A stretch of DNA of 64,000 nt from assembly GCF_020884795.1 (NCBI RefSeq), contig NZ_BBZF01000021.1:47092-111091 (forward strand). Reading direction: 5' to 3'. Positions 13,584-22,618 of the stretch are shown piece by piece (within the stretch, counting starts at the first letter, position 1; each line of letters begins with the position of its first letter). The notes beneath the pieces are model-generated. The model was not told where the DNA came from, made no database searches, and worked only from the letters and a program-made list of their open reading frames with translations. The translations under genes and the position numbers were made by a program. This stretch comes from Micromonospora okii (GTDB taxonomy: Bacteria; Actinomycetota; Actinomycetes; Mycobacteriales; Micromonosporaceae).

Positions 13584-16500
13584 TCAGGCGCGGGGCAGCC
13601 GCGGGATGCTGGTGGCCGCCGCCGGGGCGGCCGGCTGGTCGGCGGCGGACGCCTCGGCGCGCAGCTCCTCGATCCGCGCGGCCAGCCCGGCGACGGTGGG
13701 CGTCTCGAAGAGGCTGCGCATCGGCAGCCGCACCCCGGTGGCCTTGCGCATCGCCGCGATGAGCTGCACCGCGACGAGGGAGTTGCCGCCGAGGGCGAAG
13801 AAGTCGTCGTCCACGCCGACCGTCGGCACGCCGAGGCCGTCGCGCCACACCCCGGCGAGGGTGGCCTCCAGCTCGGTGCGCGGCGCGGCCGAGCCGCCGG
13901 CCGCCGCCGGGACGGCCGGGCCCGCCGGGTCGGCCTCCGCCTCCAGGGCCCCGGTGGTGACCCGGGTGGCCCGCCGCAGCAGGTCGGCCACCGAGCGGGT
14001 GGCGATGACCACCTGCGGGCCGAGGCCGGCGGTCAGGCTGCGGCGGAACGCCTCCGCCCCGTCCACGGGCCGGATGTCCTCCCCCGCGCCGCCGGCGGCC
14101 GGGGCCGCCTCGGGGGCCGGGGTGGTCTCGGCGGCGAGCCCGCCGGTGACCGCCGAGGCCTCCACCCGGCGCAGCACGAAGTCGCTGATCGAGACCAGCT
14201 CCCGCCCGGAGGGGTCGGTCAGGGTCAGGTCGGCGGAGACCACCTCGTCGGTGCCGCCGGCGCGGTGACGCAGGTGGCTGTGGAACCGCTGCGGCAGCGC
14301 GCCGCGCACCACGATCCGCCCGTACGACAGCGGCAGGTAGGTGCCGCTCCCCTGACCCCGGCCGAACGCGGTGGCCACGTCCAGCAGCGCCGGGTGCAGC
14401 CCCCACGCGCCGAGGTCGGCGGCGGCCTCGGCGGGCGCCTCGACCAGGGCCAGCTCCTCGCCGTCGGCGAGGTGGTGCGCCGCGAGGGACCGCCAGCGCG
14501 GCCCGAAGGTGAGCATGCTGGTGCGGCCCCGGCCGAACGACGCGTCGTCGTCGACCCGGCGGGAGCGGGCGGCCACCGCCGCGACGTCCACCGGCGGCGG
14601 GGTGGGCTCGACGGTCCAGCCGGCCGCGCCGCGCACGTGGGTGCGGGTCACCCCGGCGGTGAGGCTCTGCACCACGAACTCCGTGCCCCCGTCCTCGGCG
14701 GCGGTCAGCGTCACCCGGTACTGGGCGACCGCGCCCTCGGGCACCGCGAACGGCTCCAGGAACACCACGTCGCGCAGCTCGACGGCGGCGTCCGGGCCGG
14801 GGGCGGGGACGGCGGCGGCCACGGCGGCGCGGACGGACTCCAGATGCGCGGTGCCCGGCACCACCGGCACCCCGCCGATGCGGTGCTCGTCGAGCAGCCA
14901 GTGGGTGGCGGCGGAGACGAGGCCGTGCAGCACGGTCCCCTCCGGGCCGGTCACCTTCGTGGCGAGCACCGGGTGGTCGACGGCGGTGGTGACGGTGTCC
15001 CGGTTCGCCGCCCGGAACCCGGCCGGCACGTTCGTTTCCACCGCCATGCCGACCTCGGCCCAGCCGCCCCAGTTCTGCGACAGCACGGGCGCGGTCCAGC
15101 CCGCCCCGGAGCGGGCGTGCGCGTCGAGGAAGGCGTTGGCCGCGCAGTAGTCGACCTGGCCGAAGCCGCCGATGACGGCGGTGATGGAGGAGCAGAGCGC
15201 CACGAAGTCCATCGGCAGGTCGCCGAAGACCTGCGCGAGGGCGAGGGTGCCGGCGAGCTTCGGGGCGAGCACCTTCTCCGCCTCGGCCCGCTCCTTGACC
15301 TCGGCCATGCCGCCGCCGGCCAGGCCGGCGGCGTGCACGAGGCCGTCGATCCCGCCGAACTCGGCCTCGGCGGCGGCGCGGACCCGGCGCAGGTCGGCCG
15401 GGTCGGTGACGTCGGCGGCGAGGACCAGCACGGACGCGCCGGCCGCCTCCATCCGGCGGATCGCGGCGATGGCCCGGCCCGCCCGGTCGTCGGCGCCGTG
15501 CACGGCGAGGTGGTCGTCCCACCGCTCGCGCGGCGGCAGGCCGGAGCGGGCCAGCAGCACCAGCTTCGCGCGGGCCCGCCGGGCGAAGTCCTCGGCGAGG
15601 GTGATGCCGATGCCGCCGAGGCCGCCGGTGATGACGTACCGGCCGCCCTCGCGCAGCGCCCCGGGCTCGGCCTCGCCGTCGATCGTCACCTGCTCGTAGC
15701 CGCCGACCCAGCGGCGGACCCCGCGCAGCGCGACCTCCCGGTGCTCCGGGTCGGCCGGGCGGCGCAGCTCGGCGACCAGCGCCTCCGCGCCGGTGGCGGC
15801 GGGGTCGGCGTCGAGCAGCCGGACGACCAGTCCGGGCAGCTCGGCGGGGAGCACCCGGGCCAGGCCGGCGAGGGTGGCGTGCTCGGGCCGGGTCAGGTCC
15901 GCGCCGGTCACGTCGGAGATGCCGGCGGTCACCAGGTCCAGGGCGAGCGCGGCGTCCTCGGCGGTGCGACCGGCCCCGGCGAGGGCCTGCACCAGGTGCA
16001 GGGCGCTGAGGAAGCCCCGGTCCTGGGCGGCCCAGCCGGCGGCGATGTCCGTGCCGGTGGGCTCGCCGTCGAGGGCGAAGGCGTGCACGATCCGCCCCGG
16101 CAGGCCGTCGCCGAGGGCGGCGACCAGCGCGTCGTGGTCGGCGCGCACGCCGGGGCGCAGCGCGAAGCCGGCGTCGGTGGCGGCGAAGGCGTCCCCGGCG
16201 CGTACCTCGACGACCTCGGCGCCGGCGGCGCGCAGGCCGGCGGCGAGCGCGTCACCGCGCGGGCCGTCGACCAGCAGCAGGCAGCGACCGGGCGCGGCGG
16301 TGGCCGGCGCGGGGGCGGCCTGACGCCACACCGGCACGGCGAACCACTCGGGCAGCGCCCGGGGGCCGGTCTCGGCGGGCGCGGCGGCGACCTGCTCCAT
16401 CGGGTCCGGGTCGACCCAGTGGCGGCGGCGCTCGAACGGGTACGTCGGCAGCGGCACCCGCCGGGCGGCCGGGTCGGCGTCGGCGCGCACGCCCACGCCC

Positions 16501-19100
16501 GCGCACCACAGCGACCCGGCGGTGGCGAGCAGGACGGCCAGGTCGCCGCCCTGCTCACCCGGGCCGGGCAGGCTGCCCAGCGGGACGAGGGCGCGCTGCT
16601 CCGGCGAGCCCTTGGCGACCTGCATCCGGGCCAGGTTGGCGAGCTGCCGGCCGGGGCCGCACTCGACCAGCGCCCAGGTGCCCTCGGCGAGCAGGGCGGC
16701 CACGCAGTCGCCGAAGCGCACCGGCTGGCGCAGGTGCGCCGCCCAGTACGCCGGGTCGGTGGCCTGCGCCTCGGTGATCCAGGTGCCGGTGACGTTGGAC
16801 AGGAACGGGATCTTCGGCGCCCGCAGCGGCACGGTGGCCATCAGCGCGGTGAACTCGGCGAGGATCGGGTCGGTCATCGGCGAGTGGAACGCGTGCGAGG
16901 TGCGCAGCGCCTTGCTCTTGACCTTGCGGGTGCTCTTCAGCGTCTCGGCGAACGCGGCGACCGCGTCCGACTCGCCGGCCACCACGCAGGTGCCGGGGCC
17001 GTTGACGGTGGCGACGGAGACGCCCTCGGGCAGCAGGTCGGCGACCGCCGACTCGTCCAGCGGGACGGCCAGCATCGACCCGGCCGGCAGGGACTGCATG
17101 AGCCGGCCCCGGGCGGCGACGACCCGCAGCGCGTCCGGCAGGTCGAGCACCCCGGCGACGGTCGCGGCGACGTACTCGCCGATGGAGTGCCCGATCATCG
17201 CCGCCGGCCGGACGCCGCTGCGCTGCCAGTGGGTGGCCAGGGCGTACTCGACGACGAAGAGGGCCGGCTGGGTGTAGCGGGTCTGGAGGAGCTTCTCGGC
17301 GGCCTCCGGGTCGCGGCCGAGGATCAGGTCGCGGATGTCCAGGCCCAGCTCGGCGCGGAGCAGCTCGGCGCACTCGTCCACGACGGCCGCGTAGCCCGGC
17401 TCCTCGGCGTAGAGCTGCGCGCCCATGCCGACGTACTGGGAGCCCTGGCCGGAGAAGAGGAACCCGACGCGGGGCGCGGGCCCGTCGGCGACGCCGGTCA
17501 GCCGGCGGCGCGGGGCGCGCAGGGCGGCGACGGCGTCGGGCAGGTCGGCGGCGACCACGGCGGCCCGGTGGGCGTACTGCTGGCGGCCGACGCGCAGGGT
17601 GTGGGCGACGTCGGCGAGGTGCGCCGCGCCGCCCTCGGGGTTGCCGTCGAGGTGCTCGGCGAGCCGCTCCACGGCGGCCGCCAGGGCGCTGCCGGTCTTC
17701 GCCGACACGGTCAGCAGGTGCGCGGGGGGCACCCGCCGGTCGGTCCGGTTCGCCTCCGGCGCCTCCTCCAGCACGACGTGCGCGTTGGTGCCGCCGATAC
17801 CGAAGGAGCTGACGCCCGCCCGGCGGGGCAGCCCGTCGGTGTCCCACTTGGTGAGGGTGTTCGCCACGTAGAACGGGGTGTCGGCGAAGTCGATCGCCGG
17901 GTTCGGGGTCTCGTAGTTGATGGTCGGCGGGATCAGCCCGTGCTCCATCGCCAGCACCGTCTTGATCACGCTGACGATGCCGGAGGGCTGGCTGAGGTGG
18001 CCGATGTTGGACTTGACCGAGCCGATGCCGCACCAGCCCCGCTCGTCGGTGTCCTCGCCGTACACGGCGGAGAGGGCGGCGACCTCGATCGGGTCGCCCA
18101 TCGCGGTGCCGGTGCCGTGCGCCTCGACGTAGGTGATGGTGCGCGGGTCGACCCCGGCCATCGCGACGGCCTGGGCGACGGCCTCCGTCTGCCCGTCCAC
18201 GCTGGGCGCGGTGAAGCCGACCTTGCCGGCGCCGTCGTTGTTGATGGCGTTGCCGAGCACCACGGCGCGGATGTGGTCGCCGTCGGCGATCGCCTCGGAG
18301 AGCCGCTTGAGCAGGGTCACCCCCACGCCGCTGCCCCACACGGTGCCGTTGGCCTCGGCGTCGAACGGCCGGCACCGGCCGTCGGGGGAGGTGAAGCCGT
18401 CCATGCCGAGGTAGCCGGCGTGCGGCAGCTCGATGTTGACGCCGCCGGCCAGGGCCATGTCGCACTCGCCGTTGCGCAGCGCCTCGCAGGCGAGGTGGAA
18501 CGCCACGAGGGAGGTGGAGCAGGCGGTGTGCACGGTCATGCTCGGCCCGCGCAGGTCCAGCCGGTACGACACGTTGGTCGCCACGTAGTTGGGCGAGTTG
18601 CTGGTGGCGAGGGAGACCGAGTGGTGCGGGTTGCCGCCGACGCGCTTGTTGCGCTGCACGTACTTGTGCAGGTAGGTGTTGCCGCCGGTGCCGGCGTACA
18701 CGCCGATGGAGCCCTCGTAGCGGGCCGGGTCGTAGCCGGCGTCGGAGAGGGCGCCGTAGCAGCTCTCCAGGAACAGCCGGTGCTGCGGGTCGGTGACCTC
18801 GGCCTCCCGGTCGGTCATGCCGAACAGGCCGGCGTCGAACCGGTCGTAGCCGTCGACCAGCGGCGCCTTGTGCACCCAGCCCGGGTCGTCGACCTCCTCG
18901 GCGCTGACGCCACGGGCGAGCTGCTCCTCGCGGCTGAGCTCGGTGACCGACTCGACGCCGTCGACCAGGTTGCGCCAGAACTCGCGCACGTCGGCGGCGC
19001 CGGGCAGGCGGGCGGCCAGCCCGACGATCGCGATCGGCTCGATGCCGTCGGCGGCGGGTTCGTCGGTTGCGATCGCGTTGTCCATGGGGTTGTCCTTCAT
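13584..19100 (-). CDS. Type I PKS, KS-AT-KR-DH-ACP
   Basis: A protein of 1,838 residues. KS about 20-445 with Cys in TACSTSL, then VEAHGTGT and NIGHL. AT about 545-850 with GHSIGEY and the malonyl-type HAFH motif. KR about 960-1330 with GGLGGIG and an S-Y-N set (CSS, DYCAANAF). DH about 1385-1650 with H-R-I-G-G-V-P-V-V-P and a later D in HPALLDVAT. Carrier domain near 1771 with GGNSL, more PCP-like than ACP-like. No ER. It should add one malonyl unit and reduce and dehydrate it to an enoyl group. KR before DH is the reverse of the usual cis-AT order. It starts at ATG 19100, whose A is shared with the upstream stop codon. Confidence 0.93.
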   Translation of the reverse strand: MKDNPMDNAIATDEPAADGIEPIAIVGLAARLPGAADVREFWRNLVDGVESVTELSREEQLARGVSAEEVDDPGWVHKAPLVDGYDRFDAGLFGMTDREAEVTDPQHRLFLESCYGALSDAGYDPARYEGSIGVYAGTGGNTYLHKYVQRNKRVGGNPHHSVSLATSNSPNYVATNVSYRLDLRGPSMTVHTACSTSLVAFHLACEALRNGECDMALAGGVNIELPHAGYLGMDGFTSPDGRCRPFDAEANGTVWGSGVGVTLLKRLSEAIADGDHIRAVVLGNAINNDGAGKVGFTAPSVDGQTEAVAQAVAMAGVDPRTITYVEAHGTGTAMGDPIEVAALSAVYGEDTDERGWCGIGSVKSNIGHLSQPSGIVSVIKTVLAMEHGLIPPTINYETPNPAIDFADTPFYVANTLTKWDTDGLPRRAGVSSFGIGGTNAHVVLEEAPEANRTDRRVPPAHLLTVSAKTGSALAAAVERLAEHLDGNPEGGAAHLADVAHTLRVGRQQYAHRAAVVAADLPDAVAALRAPRRRLTGVADGPAPRVGFLFSGQGSQYVGMGAQLYAEEPGYAAVVDECAELLRAELGLDIRDLILGRDPEAAEKLLQTRYTQPALFVVEYALATHWQRSGVRPAAMIGHSIGEYVAATVAGVLDLPDALRVVAARGRLMQSLPAGSMLAVPLDESAVADLLPEGVSVATVNGPGTCVVAGESDAVAAFAETLKSTRKVKSKALRTSHAFHSPMTDPILAEFTALMATVPLRAPKIPFLSNVTGTWITEAQATDPAYWAAHLRQPVRFGDCVAALLAEGTWALVECGPGRQLANLARMQVAKGSPEQRALVPLGSLPGPGEQGGDLAVLLATAGSLWCAGVGVRADADPAARRVPLPTYPFERRRHWVDPDPMEQVAAAPAETGPRALPEWFAVPVWRQAAPAPATAAPGRCLLLVDGPRGDALAAGLRAAGAEVVEVRAGDAFAATDAGFALRPGVRADHDALVAALGDGLPGRIVHAFALDGEPTGTDIAAGWAAQDRGFLSALHLVQALAGAGRTAEDAALALDLVTAGISDVTGADLTRPEHATLAGLARVLPAELPGLVVRLLDADPAATGAEALVAELRRPADPEHREVALRGVRRWVGGYEQVTIDGEAEPGALREGGRYVITGGLGGIGITLAEDFARRARAKLVLLARSGLPPRERWDDHLAVHGADDRAGRAIAAIRRMEAAGASVLVLAADVTDPADLRRVRAAAEAEFGGIDGLVHAAGLAGGGMAEVKERAEAEKVLAPKLAGTLALAQVFGDLPMDFVALCSSITAVIGGFGQVDYCAANAFLDAHARSGAGWTAPVLSQNWGGWAEVGMAVETNVPAGFRAANRDTVTTAVDHPVLATKVTGPEGTVLHGLVSAATHWLLDEHRIGGVPVVPGTAHLESVRAAVAAAVPAPGPDAAVELRDVVFLEPFAVPEGAVAQYRVTLTAAEDGGTEFVVQSLTAGVTRTHVRGAAGWTVEPTPPPVDVAAVAARSRRVDDDASFGRGRTSMLTFGPRWRSLAAHHLADGEELALVEAPAEAAADLGAWGLHPALLDVATAFGRGQGSGTYLPLSYGRIVVRGALPQRFHSHLRHRAGGTDEVVSADLTLTDPSGRELVSISDFVLRRVEASAVTGGLAAETTPAPEAAPAAGGAGEDIRPVDGAEAFRRSLTAGLGPQVVIATRSVADLLRRATRVTTGALEAEADPAGPAVPAAAGGSAAPRTELEATLAGVWRDGLGVPTVGVDDDFFALGGNSLVAVQLIAAMRKATGVRLPMRSLFETPTVAGLAARIEELRAEASAADQPAAPAAATSIPRLPRA

Positions 19101-22100
19101 CACGCGGTGCCGCCGGGGCGGCGGGGAGGGATACGTCGGGTGCGGCTGCGCCGGGCGGCGGCGCGCAGCGCGGCGCGGGCGAGTTCGGGCCGGTCGGCCG
19201 CGCCGTCGAGGTGCGCGGCGAGGGCCCGCACGGTGGGGTGGCGGAAGAGGTCGAGCATCGCGATCGACCGGCCGGTGGCGGCGGTCAGCCGGGCGTGCAC
19301 GGCGGCCAGGGCGAGCGAGTGCCCGCCGATGTCGAAGAAGTTGTCGGTGACGCCGACGCGGTCCCGTTCCAGGACCTCCCGCCAGATGCCGGCGATCAGC
19401 TCCTCGGTGTCGGTGGGCGCGTCCGGGCCGGCCGGCAGCGCCACCGCCCGCGCCGGCTCGGCGGGCGCGGCGACGGTCATCGCGCCGAGCCGGGCGGTGC
19501 GTACGGCGGGCCGGGGCAGCTCGGCGCCCACCTCGGCGGCGGGCGCGTCCGCGGCGGCGGCGAGGGCGCCCGCCAGGGCCGCGAGGTCGGCCAGCAGGGC
19601 GTCGATCCGGTCGGCGTCGAACAGGTCGGGGTTGTGCACCACCTCGACGCCGAGCCGGCCGCCCCGCTCCACCACGTAGACGGTGATGTCGAACGGGGAG
19701 CCGGGCTTCGGCACGGGCACCGACTCGGTGGCCAGCCCGGCCAACGCCAGCTTCGGCGGGGCGAAGTTGAGCACGTTGAACAGCACCTGCACCAGCGGCG
19801 CCCGGGAGGTGTCCCGGCCGACGCCGAGCGCCTCGACGATGCGTTCCAGCGGCGCGCCGGGGTGGGCGGTGACCTCGTGCAGCTCGGCGGCGCAGCGGTC
19901 GACCAGCTCGGCGAAGCTCGCCCCGCCGGTGCGGACCCGCACCGGGACGGTGTCGATGAAGAACCCGACGACGTCGTCGAACGCGGCCAGCCGCCGGTCG
20001 GCGACGATCGCGCCGAGCACGTGGTCGTCGCCGCCGGTGAGGCGGGACAGCAGCTCGCCGAGGGCGGCCAGCAGCACGGCGGCGACGCCGGTGCCGCGCC
20101 GCTCGGCCAGGGCCCGCACCGCCCGGTCCGCGTCGGCGGGGAGGGTGACGGCGGCCTCCACGCCCGCGTACGTCTGCACGGCGGGGCGGGGCCGGTCGCG
20201 GGGCAGGTCCAGCGCGGTCGGCGCGCCGCGCAGGTGCTCCGCCCACCAGGCCAGGTCGGCGTCGCCCCGGCGGCGGTCCCGCTCGGCGCGCCACACGGCG
20301 TAGTCGGCGTAGGTGGCGGCGAGGGCGGGCAGGGTGGGGTCGCCGCCGGTCACGGCCGCCGCGTACGCGGTGGCGAGGTCGTCGTAGAAGACCGCCTCGG
20401 ACCAGCCGTCGAACACGGCGTGGTGCCAGGTGACGGCCAGCACGTGCGCGTCCACGCCGAGCCGGTAGACCGTCACCTGCCAGGGCGGCCCGGTGGCCAG
20501 GTCGAACGCGTGGGCCGCGCCCGCGGCGAGCATCTGGGCCAGCTCCGCCTCCGGGTCCGCGCCGCCGGTCAGGTCCACCACCGGCACCGCCACGTCGGTG
20601 GGCTCCTCGCGGACCGCGTAGGGCACCCCGGCGGTCTGCGGGACGCGCCAGCGCAGCACGTCGTGCCGCTCGGCGACCGACCGCAGGGCCACGCCGAGGG
20701 CGGGCACGTCGAGGTCGCCGCGGAGCCGGTGGGCCACCGCGATGTTGTACGGCGCGCTGGACGGGGCGAGCTGGTCGACGAACCACAGCCGACGCTGCGG
20801 CGGGGAGAGGGTGGGCGGGTTGCCGGTGGTCAGCCCGTCCCCCGTGTCGGGGGCGGCGGCGATGATCCGCTCCACGATCCCGGCGAGGGTGCGGCCGGTG
20901 AAGACGTCCCGGGTGTCGACGACGCGGCCCAGCTCGGCGCGGAGCGCCGCGACCAGCCGCATCGCGGCGACGGAGTTGCCGCCGGCGGCGAGGAAGTCGG
21001 TGTCCGGGCCGGGGGCCGCGCCGAGCAGCCGGGCCCAGACCCGGGCCACGGCCCGGGTGACCGGGTCGTCGCCGACCGGGACCGCGTCGTCGGCGGGCGC
21101 GGGGCGGGCGGTGGCGGCGAGGGCCCGCAGCGCCGGCCGGTCCAGCTTGCCGGTGGTGGGGCTGACCGGCAGCGCCGCCAGGCGCAGCGTGCGGGCGGGG
21201 CGCATCGCGGCGGTCAGCCGGGGCTCGGCGTACGCGCGCAGCGCCGCGTCGTCGGGGGCGTCGGCGGGGGCGAGGAACGCGACCAGCTCCGCGCCGGCCG
21301 GCCCGTCGACGGCCTCGACGGCGACCCGGTCGACGCCGGGCAGCCCCGCCAGGACGGCCTCGACCTCGCCCAGCTCGATGCGCTGCCCTCTGATCTTGAC
21401 CTGCCGGTCGGCCCGGCCGAGGTAGACCAGCCGCCCGTCGGGGGCCTGGGTGACCAGGTCGCCGGTGCGGTACAGCCGCTGGCCGGGCAGCCCGGAGAAC
21501 GGGTCGGGCACGAACCGCTCGGCGGTCAGGCCGGGCCGGTTCAGGTAGCCGTCGGCCAGGCCGGGGCCGCCGATCAGCAGCTCGCCGGTCTCCCCCGGCG
21601 GCACGGGCCGCAGGTCGGCGTCGACCACGTACGCGCGGTGGTTGGGCAGCGGCGCGCCGATCGGCACCGGGTCGGCCTCCGCGCCGGTCAGCTCGCCGCT
21701 GACCGCCAGCACGGTGGTCTCGGTGGGGCCGTAGCCGTTGTGGAACCGGCGGCCGGGCGCCCAGCGGGCGGCCAGCTCGGCGGGGACGGCCTCGCCGCCG
21801 CAGAGCACGGTGCGCCAGCCGGGCACCTCGGCCGGGTCGAGGGTGGAGAGCACGGTCGGGGTCATGAAGCCGAAGTTCACCCCGTGGTCGGCGATGAACC
21901 GGGTCAGCCGGGCCGGGTCCGCCCGGTCGTCTGCGCCGACGAGCTGCACCGCGCCGCCGAGCAGCAGCGGCACGAACAGGTCGATGACGGCGGCGTCGAA
22001 GCCGAGGGAGGCCACGCCGAGGGCGCGGGTGGCGGCGTCCGCGCCGGTGAGCGCCGCGCAGCCGGTGGCGAACTCGACGACGTTGCGGTGGCTGACCAGC

Positions 22101-22618
22101 ACGCCCTTGGGCCGGCCGGTGGAGCCGGAGGTGAACAGCACGTACGCCGGGTCGCCGGGGCGCGCCGGGCAGGCGGCCAGCGGGGCGGGGCCGGGCGGGG
22201 CGACGGTCTCGACGCCGGGCGCGTCGCCGAACTCGGCGGCGGCGGCGTCGCCGACGACGATCCGCACCCCCGCGTCGGCGGCGATGGCGCGCAGCCGCGC
22301 GCGGGGGCCGCCCGGCTCCAGCGGCACGTAGCAGCCGCCGGCCAGCAGCACGCCGAGGACGGTGACCACCAGGTCGGGCCGGCGCTCGGCGCACACCCCG
22401 ACGCGGGTCTGCCGGCCCACGCCCCGGACGCGCAGGGCGGCGGCCACGCCGGCGGCCCGGTCGACCAGCTCCCGGTAGGTGAGCCGGTCGTCCCACTGGC
22501 GGACCGCGACCGCGTCGGGGGTCCGGGCGGCCTGGGCGGCGATCAGCTCGGCCAGCGTGGCGTCGGGCCAGGGCAGCGGCTCGGCCTGGACGGCGCTGGC
22601 GGACAGGATGTCGGTCAC
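19100..22618 (-). CDS. NRPS A-T-C-T
   Basis: A 1,172-residue protein. Adenylation domain, about 20-510, with FTSGSTGRPKGV and YGPTETT; the code read by eye is D-A-I-F-L-G-G-V-L, which I do not recognise but which is lined with small and hydrophobic residues. First carrier near 549 (GGNSV). Condensation domain, about 610-1030, with HHAVFDG. Second carrier near 1098 (GGHSL). The second carrier has no A domain of its own, so it must be loaded in trans or must accept the condensed product before handing it to the KS of the next protein. The GTG start (22618) overlaps the upstream stop as GTGA. Confidence 0.92.
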   Translation of the reverse strand: MTDILSASAVQAEPLPWPDATLAELIAAQAARTPDAVAVRQWDDRLTYRELVDRAAGVAAALRVRGVGRQTRVGVCAERRPDLVVTVLGVLLAGGCYVPLEPGGPRARLRAIAADAGVRIVVGDAAAAEFGDAPGVETVAPPGPAPLAACPARPGDPAYVLFTSGSTGRPKGVLVSHRNVVEFATGCAALTGADAATRALGVASLGFDAAVIDLFVPLLLGGAVQLVGADDRADPARLTRFIADHGVNFGFMTPTVLSTLDPAEVPGWRTVLCGGEAVPAELAARWAPGRRFHNGYGPTETTVLAVSGELTGAEADPVPIGAPLPNHRAYVVDADLRPVPPGETGELLIGGPGLADGYLNRPGLTAERFVPDPFSGLPGQRLYRTGDLVTQAPDGRLVYLGRADRQVKIRGQRIELGEVEAVLAGLPGVDRVAVEAVDGPAGAELVAFLAPADAPDDAALRAYAEPRLTAAMRPARTLRLAALPVSPTTGKLDRPALRALAATARPAPADDAVPVGDDPVTRAVARVWARLLGAAPGPDTDFLAAGGNSVAAMRLVAALRAELGRVVDTRDVFTGRTLAGIVERIIAAAPDTGDGLTTGNPPTLSPPQRRLWFVDQLAPSSAPYNIAVAHRLRGDLDVPALGVALRSVAERHDVLRWRVPQTAGVPYAVREEPTDVAVPVVDLTGGADPEAELAQMLAAGAAHAFDLATGPPWQVTVYRLGVDAHVLAVTWHHAVFDGWSEAVFYDDLATAYAAAVTGGDPTLPALAATYADYAVWRAERDRRRGDADLAWWAEHLRGAPTALDLPRDRPRPAVQTYAGVEAAVTLPADADRAVRALAERRGTGVAAVLLAALGELLSRLTGGDDHVLGAIVADRRLAAFDDVVGFFIDTVPVRVRTGGASFAELVDRCAAELHEVTAHPGAPLERIVEALGVGRDTSRAPLVQVLFNVLNFAPPKLALAGLATESVPVPKPGSPFDITVYVVERGGRLGVEVVHNPDLFDADRIDALLADLAALAGALAAAADAPAAEVGAELPRPAVRTARLGAMTVAAPAEPARAVALPAGPDAPTDTEELIAGIWREVLERDRVGVTDNFFDIGGHSLALAAVHARLTAATGRSIAMLDLFRHPTVRALAAHLDGAADRPELARAALRAAARRSRTRRIPPRRPGGTA

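Noticed and set aside
13458..19679. Long plus-strand frame opposite the PKS gene
   Set aside because: It mirrors the KS-AT-KR-DH coding strand and gives a Gly/Arg/Val-rich product without motifs.
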